A stretch of 64,000 nucleotides of DNA from Hsuehochloa calcarea (Eukaryota; Streptophyta; Magnoliopsida; Poales; Poaceae). Positions 22,090 through 33,059 of the stretch are shown here, one piece after another. The notes under the pieces were generated by a model. The model saw nothing but the letters and a program-made list of their open reading frames with translations. It did not search any database and was not told the origin of the DNA. The stretch covers positions 30,289,385 through 30,353,384 of the forward strand of contig CM070594.1 in the NCBI GenBank assembly GCA_036346395.1, read 5' to 3'. Within the stretch, counting starts at the first letter, position 1; every line of letters starts with the position of its first letter. Both the position numbers and the translations under genes were made by a program.

Positions 22090-22673
22090 TTGTACAAACG
22101 AGGATCTTAGGAGTGTTGATGAGATGCATATCTCAAACGGATGGCATTAAGTTGCTATCCGATATTCATGGAGTCTGTGGAGCACATCATTCCTACAGAA
22201 CACTAATAAGTAAAGCCTTCGGGCAAGGATATTACTGGCCAACTGCCCTTCATGATGCAAAAGAGCTCAGAACGAAGTGCGTACAACATCAATTTTATAG
22301 TTGATAAATACATCAGTCGGCACAAGCTTTGTAGACAATTCCTCTTTCTTAGCCTTTTGCGACCTAAGGACTAGACATTATAGGACCTTTCCCAAGGGCA
22401 CTCGGGGGTTTCGAATTCCTTTTCGTCATGATTAACACGTTTACAAAATGGATAGAAGTCAAGCCAGTTGTTAAAACAACAACTGAGGCTGCTAAGAGGT
22501 TCCTCACAAAAAATATGATCACACGATTTGGTATACCCAATCGTATAATCACGGATAATGGTACCTAGTTCTCCAACGAAATTTTTTAAGAATTCTGCGA
22601 AGATCTAGGTATCAAAATACATTTCGCTTCTATCACTCATCCGCAGAGCAATTGAGCGAGCTAGTGGTATATT
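22090..22673 (+). pseudogene. E2 integrase, N-terminal zinc domain and core
   Basis: The zinc domain reads HGVCGAHHSYRT ... CVQHQF; the second zinc-binding Cys (CVQCQF in E1) is His here. The core shows GLDIIGPFPRA (first Asp), ITDNGT (second Asp, kept) and FASITHPQSN. Stops lie at 22303, 22333, 22351, 22366 and 22567. The reading is cut at 22673 by the copia solo LTR and resumes at 24301. Confidence 0.8.
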
Positions 22674-24300
22674 TGTTGGTGATATGCCCAAGAGGCAATC
22701 ATAGATATGATTGTATCACGTCTATATTTATGACTTATTGAATAAGTGTTTTTCTGCTCCTTGAATGAATCATTAGTTATAAAGATTAACGAGTATGTGA
22801 CCTGTTGGTGAAACTCTTTTAACTTATGATGATGTCATTCTAAATGTATCACTGGTGGAATGTCACTAGTCGGAACACTAGTGACTCTATCGACTAACAC
22901 ATGTATTGATTGATGACCATGTTTCGCCGGTCATAGATATCGGGATATCGAATCAATAATGTGAACACATGTTAGAGAACATGGTGTTGAATTGACCAAC
23001 CTTAAGACACTGCTGAGATTGTTATGATTTCATGTGTCATCAGTTGGTCTCAAGCAATAATAATGTATAATCCTTAGTCCTGAGATCAACATGGTTTCCT
23101 ACATATGTAAGAGTACACTTTGGGGTTGCTAAACGCTACTCCATAACTAGGTAGTTATAAAGGTAACTTATAGGTATACTATGAAACATGCGGAGGAATA
23201 TGGCTGGTCGGATATGGGATTTACCCCTCCTAACATAACAGGAGAGATATCTCTGGCCCCCTCGATGTGGTCGGGTAAAGAAAGTGCATGGCCATGCCAC
23301 TGGTGGTCGAAGAGTTCAACCACGTGAGGTTATCCGACACTTGATCGAGAAAGTATTGAACAGCCTATGGATGACACAATATCTCACCTGAAGTGCAACC
23401 GGATATCGTGAAGCAAAGGGAGAATGCATGAGTAGGTCTTTTAGCTCGAACAGATACGAACTAGTCTTATAGAGATACGAGCTGATCATAGGCTGGTCGA
23501 ACATGATCACTAAGTTGTCGAAACCTGGTCGTAAGGAGTTACAAACTAGTCGAGACCAAATATTAGCTGGTCGTATAGAGATACAAGCTGGTCATGAGTG
23601 ATAAGGATCTGGTTGTAGATCATATTGCATTAACGTTCGTCCGATATAATTCGTGTGTATTAGAAAATCGTTATGTTCTGCTAGGAGCCGCTAATGACTT
23701 GTGATCGAAAAGGAGTTTCCGAGTCACAACCGACTACGCATGAAACTAACGGGTCACATGCTTAACGGGTCAGAACAAACCAGTATGGATACGATTCGTC
23801 AAATGTGTTCGGATAGGATCCATCACGAGCACTATATAAGGAGATGCTTGAGGCTGATGGGATGTGAGAGAGGACACATGAGACACGATACGAGTTATCG
23901 TGAGTTGCTCCAAACCCTAGCAGCCATCTTCTTGAGAGAACCTTCCCTTGCGACTTGGTGCTAGCACTCCGGCGTACGGTGCTCCTTTCCTGGACGTGTG
24001 GATGCCGTAGAGGCACTACTGTGGTTGTTGTTGCACTTGAGGAAGATCCGTGACTTTGGCGAGGAACTCGATTGGTTGCTAGCAAAGAAGATCGACTACG
24101 AGGACGATCGACTACGTTGGGCGATCGACTACGACCACTACATCGATGCGCTATTCATTGGACTAGGCTGCTCCAACTCTTGTTCTGCTGCACTGCGCGT
24201 CTGGTGGTAAAGATCTATGATCTCTTGCTTGCATAGCACCCTAGTTTACGTACTAGAATTTTTGAATTGCTAGCTAGTGTAGCCTACATGTGTCTCTTCA
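22674..24300 (+). mobile_element. Ty1/copia solo LTR, Angela/BARE/RIRE1-like (1627 bp)
   Basis: It begins TGTTGGTGATATGCCCAAGA, very like the Angela/BARE LTR start, and ends GTCTCTTCA. The 5 bp ATATT stand directly before (22669-22673) and directly after (24301-24305), a perfect target duplication. There is no internal domain, so it is a solo LTR left by recombination between two LTRs. Removing it rejoins the E2 integrase frame to sequence that matches E1. A TATA box lies near 23832-23840. Open frames inside are chance. Confidence 0.92.
23832..23840 (+). promoter_or_regulatory. TATA box of the copia solo LTR
   Basis: CTATATAAGG stands about 1.16 kb into the LTR, as in Angela/BARE-type LTRs. 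It could still start transcription into E2's integrase remnant. Confidence 0.5.
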
Positions 24301-24305
24301 ATATT

Positions 24306-24840
24306 AATGCAAGGAGTTAAACGCCAAGTTTTTGACCAGTTAACAAAATAGTCAGGAGTTTGGGTTCAAGAACTTCCTTCTGTATTATGGGCCGTTCGAA
24401 CCACGATCAGTCGTGCGACCAGTGAAATGCCATTCTTTCTAGTTTACTGTGTTGAAGCCATGCTTCCTCTGGAACTGAAAATTGGCTCTGCTTGAACCGA
24501 TTGTTTTAATGAAAACGATGAAGAACAATGAAGACTCAACGACATCAGTTTCCTTGAAGAACAACGAAACCAAGCCCTCATACGATCGGCGGTCTACCAA
24601 CAAGCCATGCGAAGAAACCATAGTCAAAAGGTGTAACCTCGCAACCTAATTGTACGTGATTTAGTTCTAAGAAAAATTCAGAGATAGGGCAATCGTAATA
24701 AACTTGACCCCAAATGGGATGGTCCTTACACAGTGGTCAAAGTCACCCGACCTAGCTCAGTACGATTAGCAATGTCAGACAGGCGTGTTTTGTTAAATTC
24801 TTAGAATATTGATCAATTACGTAAGTTCTTTGTATAATTT
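24306..24840 (+). pseudogene. E2 integrase, C-terminal part
   Basis: It continues the integrase after the solo LTR: the VKRRVFDQL-type and RSLGSR-type segments, VEAMLPLELKIGSA, then a basic segment with NLIVRDLVLRKIQ and LDPKWDGPYTVVKV, which is the SH3-like DNA-binding end of integrase. Stops lie at about 24335, 24500, 24634 and 24800. The matching E1 region is 33060-33540. The coding region ends near 24830. Confidence 0.7.
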
Positions 24841-25830
24841 TTTACATTATTTTAATTTCAATACGTATTCATTTCTTTTTTTCAATGAGTGATATTGTTT
24901 ATATATCTCTCATCCATTATCTTGTCGCATACTATTATTGTCTAACTAGTCAAAAGATCTATTTCCTTCTGATATCCTTCCAAAAGGATCTCTTTCTACT
25001 TTTTGGTCTCGACATGATCGTCACAAGCTATAAGGGTCCTAGTCGTGACCATCTCAGTTATGGTTCTCACGCGCAACTATACACTCTTTTCTTCAAAGAA
25101 ATAAGTAAGAGAGTGTAAACAATATGTTATGCTTATTTACATGTTTAAGAATTTAAAGACTATCTTTCTACACTTCAACATTTTGTTCTACTCTTGTTTA
25201 GCTACTGGTTGGGACATGAAAAACCTCCTAGTAGAAATCTCTCCTCATGCACGTGGTCCTGCCTACTAGAATGAGTTTCCTAGCAGCCTTTTTCTTACGA
25301 TCCTCGCTATCAATCGGGCTTGAGCATGAGCATGTTTTGCGAAGTGACCATTATGTCTTTTAATCTTAAGCAATCTGTATGACTAGTTGTGGATAATGTG
25401 TATAAAAAATACCATTTATAATTTATGCATATATTTTAAATGGTTCTTTATCATTAAGATAAGTCTTGCAACATCTTCCGACCATAAAAATATACTATAC
25501 AGTATTTTCGATTATGGAAATAGATCTATAGCTAGTCGAAATCACACACTGGTTTAGACCATGTTGATTTCCTAGTGTTACTTAGATCTTTTTAGAAACA
25601 TAATTAGTACATACTTTGTAATATGGTCTTAGCTTTTACTCTTTTTCTTGGTTTACTGCTTCTTCAATACTGTTCCTCTACTAATACAAGCAGTCGGGGG
25701 CTAGGAAATATATGAGTAGAAAAGTGAAAAGATAAAACAAAAACTTTATTGATGATAAAAAGGTAATTTTTTTACATTCACACTTTAAACAATTACAAAC
25801 ATCTACTTCTGGTTTTTAGACTAGTCGATA
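24841..25830 (+). other. E2 spacer between integrase and antisense gene, with internal polypurine motif
   Basis: A non-coding stretch of about 1 kb. It carries AGTCGGGGGCTAGG; the 11-mer TCGGGGGCTAG is at 25694-25704. The same motif lies at the equivalent place in E1 (32447-32457, minus) and again next to E1's 3' LTR. No other gene is seen. Confidence 0.55.
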
Positions 25831-25832
25831 CG

Positions 25833-28497
25833 TCATGGACATCCGACCTCCATATTCTCAACAACCATGTTTCCAAGAGGCAAAATCTTCTCTATCAACT
25901 TGGCTGCTTCATTCTCTGAACAGTTGAAGTCTTCTTCAATAGCTTGGAGATAAACGGAAGGGCTGGAAGCCTTCAGCTTTGCCAAAGCAATGCTGACTCC
26001 CTTGGTAATGGCGTCTTTCATAGTCTGGGCATGGTTTTCCCGAGTAGATGCAAGCAAACCTTTGAGATCTTCAAGAAGTCAGCCAACATAGTTGATCTTC
26101 TCTGTTGGATCTCTCAAGGTAGGCAGACTTGATCTCGACCCCATGTTGAAAATTATCTTGTTAAAAGCATTAACTTATTCATCAAGACTTTGCCCAAGAG
26201 CAGACTCCTTGTCATGCTCAAATTTAAGAGCCCTTTCCACTCTTTTTTGCTTTTGATTTTGCTCTGCTCGAACATATCAAAGTTAAAAAATATATAACAT
26301 AAAATACCCAGTAAACTGGTTAGGCTTTACGACCAATTACCTTGAATTTTTTTCTCACAAATATCAAGGACTTCTTTTTGCCTGGTTGTTAAGTATTCGA
26401 TCGACTGGTCCTTAGCTTGGCCTTCTTCTTCAAGCAGTGTTATTTTGGCATCTTTTATCATGATCTCTTTCTTATTTGCCTCCAATTCTATCGATCAAAA
26501 TAAGAGGAGAGCTCAGAAATCATAAAGAGGTAACAAGAAGAAAAGAAGAGAGTTAGGAAGAAGTGCTTACTTCTTAACTCAAAATTTTGTTTTTCTAAGT
26601 TAAAAATTCACTTGGTCAGTCTTTCAACCATAGCAATATTCTCAATCATATGCTGCCAAAGATAGCAGACTTCTTTAAATTTTTAATAAATTTTAAGAAA
26701 AGACAAAGAGGGTGGTCGAAGACGCTTACCTCGATCGCCGTGTCAGCATATTGGGAGTACATAAGGGTAGGATCAATCACCAACTGACAACCCGACACCC
26801 TATTCCAAGCCTCGAACAACTGGTTATCAGGAATTCGACAGTGGTCGGAGAAAAAACTGGGACGAGGAGACCTTACAACTTATGAAGAACTCCTCTCCCC
26901 TTGAGCGACCTCAACAGGAGACCTGCTGATACTCTTCTTTGACTCTTGACTCCTTAGGTATGATTGGAGCCATTTTGGAGACTAGAAAATCCAGAGCTGC
27001 CACCAGCTCGGGGGCTGGCTCGACCTCTTCCTCCTCATAGATATTTTTCTGAGGGGTGTTCTGGTCGAAAACAACCGAAACACCAGAAGACCTATCAAAA
27101 TGGAAGCTAAAAAGTCAAAATTTTAGAAACTAGAAGATACGAACAGGTATGCATTTTCATAAGTTTCTTTCATGTATACATACTTGGTCGTTTTCTTGGT
27201 CTTAATCTTGAAATGTCCGAAAGCGTATTTTGTGGCACTTACCTTCCTCTTCTTCCCCACCGATTTTACTAGATCAGAACAAGTAGGGTTGGTTAAACCC
27301 TTCACATCCTTCGACCTCCGGTCGGAAGTAATAGCCTCGACCAGATGATTGAGGTCCCTGACTAGCTGGTCGGAGACAATGTCTTTGTGGGCTTCTGTGA
27401 TAGTTGTTTTGGTAGCAACCGTCTGGTCGTGAATGACCATTATAGGGCTTATGACCTCTGTCGCCTCGACCTACGGGTCCTCCTTTTCTCCCATCTAATT
27501 TTAATTTAATTTTAATTAGGTGATGAATTCTTTCCATCTAAAATATATATTCCTTGTCAAAAGCTATATTACCTTTGGGAGATCATCATTTTTGTTGATC
27601 TCTAAGGCACAGTCGGTCGGAACAAGTGATGACGGAGACTCTACATCAGGTTCTTTCATCCTTAGCTCGACTGCCTACATAATTAGAGTAGAATTATATA
27701 CTGATCGGAGAATATATAAATGATTAAGAATGAATTGTTATTTACCTTGAGTCTCTTCACTTCCTCTTCTAAAGAGACAAGTGCCAAGATGTTGGAAAAC
27801 ATAGTCTTGGCATCAGGCTCCTCAGCGCATATCATTTTGATCCGCTCTCTAACTTCATCAGGGGAAAGTGCTTCAAGGAATAAAAATATTTCAAGGTTAA
27901 AGAAATAGACAACTAATAAACTATACTGGACGGAATTTATAGAACTTACCTTCCCTAGTATCCTTGGTCGTTTTGTCACGACCGATGTACCAGAGCAGGG
28001 AACGTGATCGGAGCCTTAAGGGACTAATCTGATGCATGGAAAAGTCCCTAACCACATGCCAAGCGGTTAAGCTCCTAGCAATGAGGTCTTGAATTGCTTC
28101 GACAGACCTTCTAACTCTTCCCTCCTTCTTTACGGTTGCCAGTTGGGTTTCTCCCTCGCCAATTTACCAACGAAGAAAAGGTTGTCCTCCTTCATGACCG
28201 TCATATAGAACCAGCTTTTCTTCCATGACGACCACGAGGATTTTGAGTACATTTTAATGTACTCATCAGCCGTCCCGTCGTGAAGGCGCAGCGAGCATTC
28301 CCCTGGGGTTCCCATCATCTTCTTCGACCTTACCATCTTGTAAAAATACCTAGGACCCTTAGATCAGGTCGGATCCCTAGGTACGCCTCGCAGAGGTAGA
28401 TGAAGATGCTGATATTGGTGATTGAGTTGGTGGCTAGGTTGATCAATTCAATGGCGTAGTACTCAGGAAACTACGAAAGGAACTTGTGTACCGAGCA
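25833..28497 (-). pseudogene. E2 antisense extra gene (Tat aORF), multi-exon, truncated at its 5' end
   Basis: Read on the minus strand from 28497: CSVHKFLS, EYYAIELINLATNSITNISIFIYLCEAYLGI, then LHDGTADEYIKMYSKSSWSSWKKSWFY (28130-28336). This resembles the 'putative gypsy type transposon' domain (Pfam Transposase_28). Then come SPDEVRERIKMICAEEPDAK (about 27800-27870), a segment ending in KKRKVSATK (27200-27400), coil-like charged parts (26160-26570) and a last exon (25833-26057) with LQAIEEDFNCSENEAAKLI. Each block has a counterpart in the E1 gene at 29495-32320. The promoter and first exon are missing because E2 is truncated at 28497. Function unknown. Confidence 0.6.
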
Positions 28498-28549
28498 GCC
28501 ATGGTGACGCCCCTGGGGAGGTTTTTTAGCCATGGGAATAGCGAGAAGA
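28498..28549 (-). repeat. Fragment of the old Tekay-type LTR left of E1
   Basis: About 50 bases continue the LTR sequence found right of E1 at 42191 once E1 and one copy of GATAG are removed. The junction with E2 near 28497 is approximate. Confidence 0.4.
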
Positions 28550-28554
28550 GATAG

Positions 28555-29158
28555 TGTCGACGATCAAATCACCGAACTTACAAATATATAAAAGATAGAG
28601 GAAAAATGGCACGTATCTCCTGGAAAGGAATGAGACTGCTCTTTATTGCTATGAACTGCCTATTACAAGGAGTGCAATGCTTGCTATGACTTTGCAATAT
28701 AATCGACTGGTTGTCTTATGAGAGTGATTCCCAATCGATCCTATCTTGGTTCTCTCTCTCCACCTTCCGCAGTCCTCCTTATGTAGTTGATGAAGCGTTG
28801 GCAGTTATCCCTTGCAGAGACAGCTGTGGAGAAGTAACGCGTCTGGTAGGAGAGAGGTGTCAGTTGACAATGTATCAACTGCTGCGCGGTTATATGTCCG
28901 TGAGCCATTTAACCGTATTCCAGTGTCTGAGAGCTATGTAGGTCGCGTGGTATGGAATATAAAACACATGTTCCATTCGTCACATGGAAAAGGATATACC
29001 TGGACTCAGATCCAGACACCAGTTCAAAGCTTTGTAAGTATTTGACGGCGAGATCGAGGAACTAGGCCAGTTATGGAACCTTGTCGTTAGCCTCAAAGAC
29101 CATGAAGATGTATGATCTCTATCGATTAAATAATAAATAGAGGTTTTAATCCTCGTCA
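28555..29158 (-). repeat. E1 3' LTR (604 bp)
   Basis: On the plus strand it runs TGTCGACGATC...AATCCTCGTCA. It matches 41539-42190 and the solo LTR 42536-43226 at both ends. It is about 48 bases shorter than the 5' LTR because of deletions near 29045-29095. It lies immediately upstream of the antisense gene's promoter. Confidence 0.88.
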
Positions 29159-29159
29159 G

Positions 29160-29170
29160 CTAGCCCCCGA
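29160..29170 (-). other. E1 polypurine tract next to the 3' LTR
   Basis: On the minus strand this reads TCGGGGGCTAG, one base before the LTR start. It is the expected primer site for plus-strand DNA. The same 11-mer recurs at 32447-32457. Confidence 0.65.
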
Positions 29171-29380
29171 ACTTTAAAAGAATTGGTCGTGTGGACGCTT
29201 TCTCCCGATGAAGTCGTATCGGACAGACCCCTCATTAAATGTCGTGGTACTCGAGGTGGCCTGTATTCATTTTTAAAGTTGAGGAATTGCCTTGGAAGTT
29301 GAAAAAAGCTTCTTTGTCCGCTGGTTAAAAAGGATTTTTGTCCATTGGACTTCTCCCGGAAGCGGTTACAGTGTTGTGGT

Positions 29381-29388
29381 TATAAAAA
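29381..29388 (+). promoter_or_regulatory. TATA box of the E1 antisense gene
   Basis: TATAAAAA lies 114 bases before the ATG at 29495. An AGGGTTT motif and a CT-rich leader lie between, as in many plant promoters. It points away from gag-pol and sits outside the LTR. Confidence 0.6.
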
Positions 29389-29494
29389 CCCCTTAGCACT
29401 GGGTGTTAGGGTTTCTACACCTTTTGCTTTCCTCTTCTTCATCCAAAAAATCATCTCGGATCACCTTTGAATTCTTCACCCGAAAGAAATCACC

Positions 29495-32320
29495 ATGTCT
29501 GATCTCATCACCAACTGGTCAATTTCCGATCTGAGTGAAAAAAACTGGAAAGTTTGGAGAAGGTTGGATTACTACCCGACAGGAGTCTGATCCCATGGAG
29601 ATCAGCAATCGGGGAGCATTTTCCAAGTGGTGAAGATGGAGAAATTCTGGTATTCCTCGCATATACTGAATGCGGATTCAAACTCCCAGTTCACTCCTTT
29701 CTTTCCCAAGTTCTAGAGTACTATGGAGTGAACTGATTAATCTGGCCCCCAATGCCATAGCCAACCCCAGCATCTTCGTTTACCTTTGAAAGCATATTTG
29801 GGAATTCCAGCAACTCTGGATCTCTTCAAGTACTACTACAGACTGGCAAATGCGAAGAAGACGACCGGTACACCTAGAGAGTGACCTTGCGTCTCCATGA
29901 CGGGAAGGCTGATGATTACATTTTTATGTACTCCAAATCTTCGTGGTCATCATGGAAAAATAGTTGGTTTTATATGAAAATTACCCGGCGATGGCCTTTC
30001 TTACAGCGGTAAGAAGGCTGTCGAGAACCTGCGATGGCGTTCCTCCTTGAAGAAGGAGGGAAAATTGAGAGATGGGTTGATGCTATCCATCTCCTGAGTG
30101 TTAGGGGTTTAACCTCCTGGCATGTGGTAAGAGATTTTCCATGCAGAGGATTAGTCCTTTGAAGGCTAGAACTCATTCGATGCTCCGGTACATTGGTCGT
30201 GATGATGCGACCAGCGATTCTAGGGAAGGTAAATCCCAGTAAAAATCCGACCAGTATATCTTTCTGGTCAATTGCTTTCATAACCCTAAGACCTCTTTTT
30301 TATTACAGCCTTGTCTTATGATGAGATCAGAAGTCGGATCAAGATGATCTGCGCTGGAGAGCCTAGCGAAAAGGCAAGTTTCCCTCTGATCTTAGCGGTT
30401 ACTACCACCGAAGAGAGGGCTGAGAGACTCTGGGTAAGCATGTTAGTTATTTTTCATCTTTATAATCTCTTCCGATCGGTGTTTACCTAAAAATCATCTT
30501 TGATATGTAGTCGGTTGGTCTGAGAATTGATGAGGCCACTGAAACATGTGAGCCAATTAACGAACGGACCAGTCTTATGATCACTAGGGATCGTGATCTT
30601 GTAGAGGTAGGTAACCGAAGGAAGTACTTTTCGTTTAGATGAAAAGATATGTTCATCACCCGACTAACTTTGCTTGTTAATCCAGGCGGTAGTTGTTGAG
30701 TCCCATACAGTTGCTCAAGAATTGCCAACGGCTGTTGAGGCAACTGCTTTGGTGACCAGCGAACCTACACCTTCTGATCCAACGATTAGGGATTCTACTC
30801 TCGACCAGTTGGTCGAAAGTATTACATCTGATCCTCCATTAGAGGATGTAGAGGGTGCGACCAACCCTACCAGTTCAAAACTGGAAAAATTAGTTGAAAA
30901 GAAAAGAAAAGCAAGCGCTACGGACTTCAAGCAAGCGCGCTATAGAGTCAAGGTAAAGAAGATGACCAGGTATGTTTAAAATGAAATAATTATATGAATG
31001 CATACCTTTTATATCCTCGATGAACTTGAACTCTGAGTTTCCTTTCTTTTGTGCAGATCTGCTGGAGTTCCAATCGTTTCCGACTAGGTCATTCCAGCAA
31101 GTCAGGTGATCGAGAGCACCTCCGACCAGGGCTTTCCTCAGGTAAGAAACCCTGAGGAGGAAGTGGTTAGGGGAGCCCCCGAGCCTGCTTCAGTACCTGA
31201 ATCTGGCTTGGATCCTGTGGTGATTGTTACTCCATCAGCGGAGGTAGACATTCCTGCAGATCCACAACAGACTCCGATCTCTGCAAGCTACCTCTCCCAA
31301 ACTAACAAGTTTCCTTTCTCTCCTCGATTTATCGAGGATAAGGAGCTTGATGAAACTTGGAGGAGAATGTCAGATCGTCTTGCAGAGGCGAATCCTAATA
31401 AAAATTTTGCCGATTACAATGATGTGGCAATTCGAGTAAGTATCTTCAACCATTCTTATAGTTCTCTTTGAAGTTTATTAGAAACTTAAAGAAGAAATGA
31501 TATCTATGTAGCATATGGTTGAAAACTTTGCTGCGATCGGAGGCCTGTCCGAGTGAAAAAAAATATTGGAGCAGAAACACTCCGAATTAGAAAGTAAAAC
31601 TTCTCCACTTAATTCTTTCTTCTTTATGTCTCCATTTTTCTCTTTTAATTATTCTCCCTTATCATATTTGATAGATTTGGAGAAAATAAAAGAAGAAACT
31701 ATGGCTGAAAAGGCCAGAGGACTAAAGCTTGAAGAAGAGAATTAAGCTAAGAACCGGTCGATCGAAGACTTGATGACTAGAAATAAAAAAATCTTAGAAA
31801 ATTCCAAAAAGAAGGCCGAAGGTAATTAGTCGTAAACTTGACTTAATATCTCTTCTAATCCTTCTTGCCTAATACTTATTTTGCTTATACATAACAAGAT
31901 CAAGCATTAACCAAAGCAAAGAAAGCTTTGGAATTTGAGCAAGACAAGGGGGTAACACTCATGGTTAATCTCGACTTAAAGATCACTACACTTAATAAAA
32001 TGATCTTTGATATGGGATCAGGATCGAAGTTGCCCTCCTTGAGTGATCCAATGGAAAAGGTACTTTTGGAGGACCTTAAGAGCTTGCTCAAGACTACAAG
32101 AGAGAATTATGCTCGATCCGTAAAAGAATCCATTGCTAGTGGAGTTAGTCTTGCTCTGGCAAAACTAAAGGCATCCGACCCCGCTACTAATCTTCAAGCT
32201 ATTGAAGAAGATTTCAACTGCTTGCCTGAGGAGGCGACTAAGTTTCTCAAGGAAGTAAAACCTCTTGGAGAAAAGGTTGCAGAAGAAATAGAGGTCGGAT
32301 CTCCATCAAGCGGTGATTAG
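29495..32320 (+). pseudogene. E1 antisense extra gene (Tat aORF), multi-exon
   Basis: It starts CACCATGTCTGATC (29495). The first part (to about 30030) resembles the 'putative gypsy type transposon' domain (EHFPSGEDGEILVFLAYTECGFKLPVHSFLSQ near 29610-29720). Further blocks, separated by apparent GT-AG introns, are EIRSRIKMICAGEPSEKA (30330), a segment ending KLEKLVEKKRKASATD (30688-30980), an acidic Pro-rich part ending FSPRFIEDKELDETWRRMSDRL (31057-31435), short coil-like exons (31512-31590, 31676-31825) and a last exon (31900-32320) with LQAIEEDFNCLPEEATKFL and stop. The first domain has stops and frameshifts; the 3' exons are open. E2 has the same block order. Antisense extra ORFs are known in Tat elements such as Grande. 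Function unknown. Confidence 0.65.
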
Positions 32321-33055
32321 ATGGGCAATCTCTAGTAGTAAAAAACCTGCCAAAAGAGAGTATGCAAAAAATATGTAAAACTTACCTCTCTCTTATCAAT
32401 GAAATCTTTTGTTCATCCGGTCGACTTATGGATATTCATATATTACCTAGCCCCCGACTATTTTATAATAGAAGAACTTTACTATACAAGCAGTAGGCCA
32501 AGAATACGAACTTAAGTCTCAACCATTATTTGAAAGTTTGTACCGATCATTGAAAAACTGATCGTGATAATACTAAGATAACTTTTTTGGTCGGAACCAG
32601 TGCTAGGTTTCGACTAGTTGTAAATCTATTTTTCGTAATCAAAGTACTTACTAAGACAATATATGGTCGGAAGAAAAAAGAAACTTTCCTTGATAAGAGA
32701 AAATTATATGCAAAATCATACATAATGAAACATAAGCGGTTTTATTTCTATGTAGTACTCAACGCTAGTCGGAATGAACCGCTAAGAAATGAAGATATAA
32801 TGTATATCTCGCAACACGTGCCCATGCTCTAGTTCGACTGGCAGCGAGGATCGTAGGAAAAGGACCGTCGCTAGGAAGCTCCTTCCAGTGGGCGGAACCA
32901 CGTGCGAAAAAGGAGAGACTTCGACTAGGATGTTTTATGTGTCCCGACCAGTAGACAAACAAGAGTAGAACAGAGTTTTGTAAAGGAAATGAAATGAAAT
33001 TTAAACGAAAAACTTATGCAGATTATCAATATTCCAAGAGTTGGACAAAACTCTG
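32321..33055 (-). other. E1 spacer between integrase and antisense gene, with second polypurine motif
   Basis: A non-coding stretch of about 0.7 kb. On the minus strand TCGGGGGCTAG is at 32447-32457, about 130 bases past the antisense gene's stop. It is the counterpart of E2 24841-25830. No gene is seen. Confidence 0.55.
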
Positions 33056-33059
33056 CCAC

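Larger units (their letters stand above)
17051..28497 (+). mobile_element. Element E2: Tat-type Ty3/gypsy element, truncated at both ends
   Basis: Gag, protease, RT, two RNase H domains and integrase follow in order on the plus strand, then a gene on the opposite strand. The whole is closely paralogous to E1 (28555-42190). Both LTRs are missing: the left end starts within the leader near 17051 and the right end stops inside the antisense gene near 28497. A copia solo LTR (22674-24300) interrupts it. The second RNase H and the antisense gene place it in the Tat lineage. Confidence 0.8.

Noticed and set aside
28690..29045. Plus-strand frames within the E1 3' LTR
   Set aside because: Both lie inside a defined LTR and are not kept in the other LTR copies.
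28555..29158. Solo LTR with imperfect duplication GATAG/GCTAG
   Set aside because: The exact partner of GATAG is at 42191 beyond a second LTR, so this is the 3' LTR of E1 and GCTAG is its polypurine tract.
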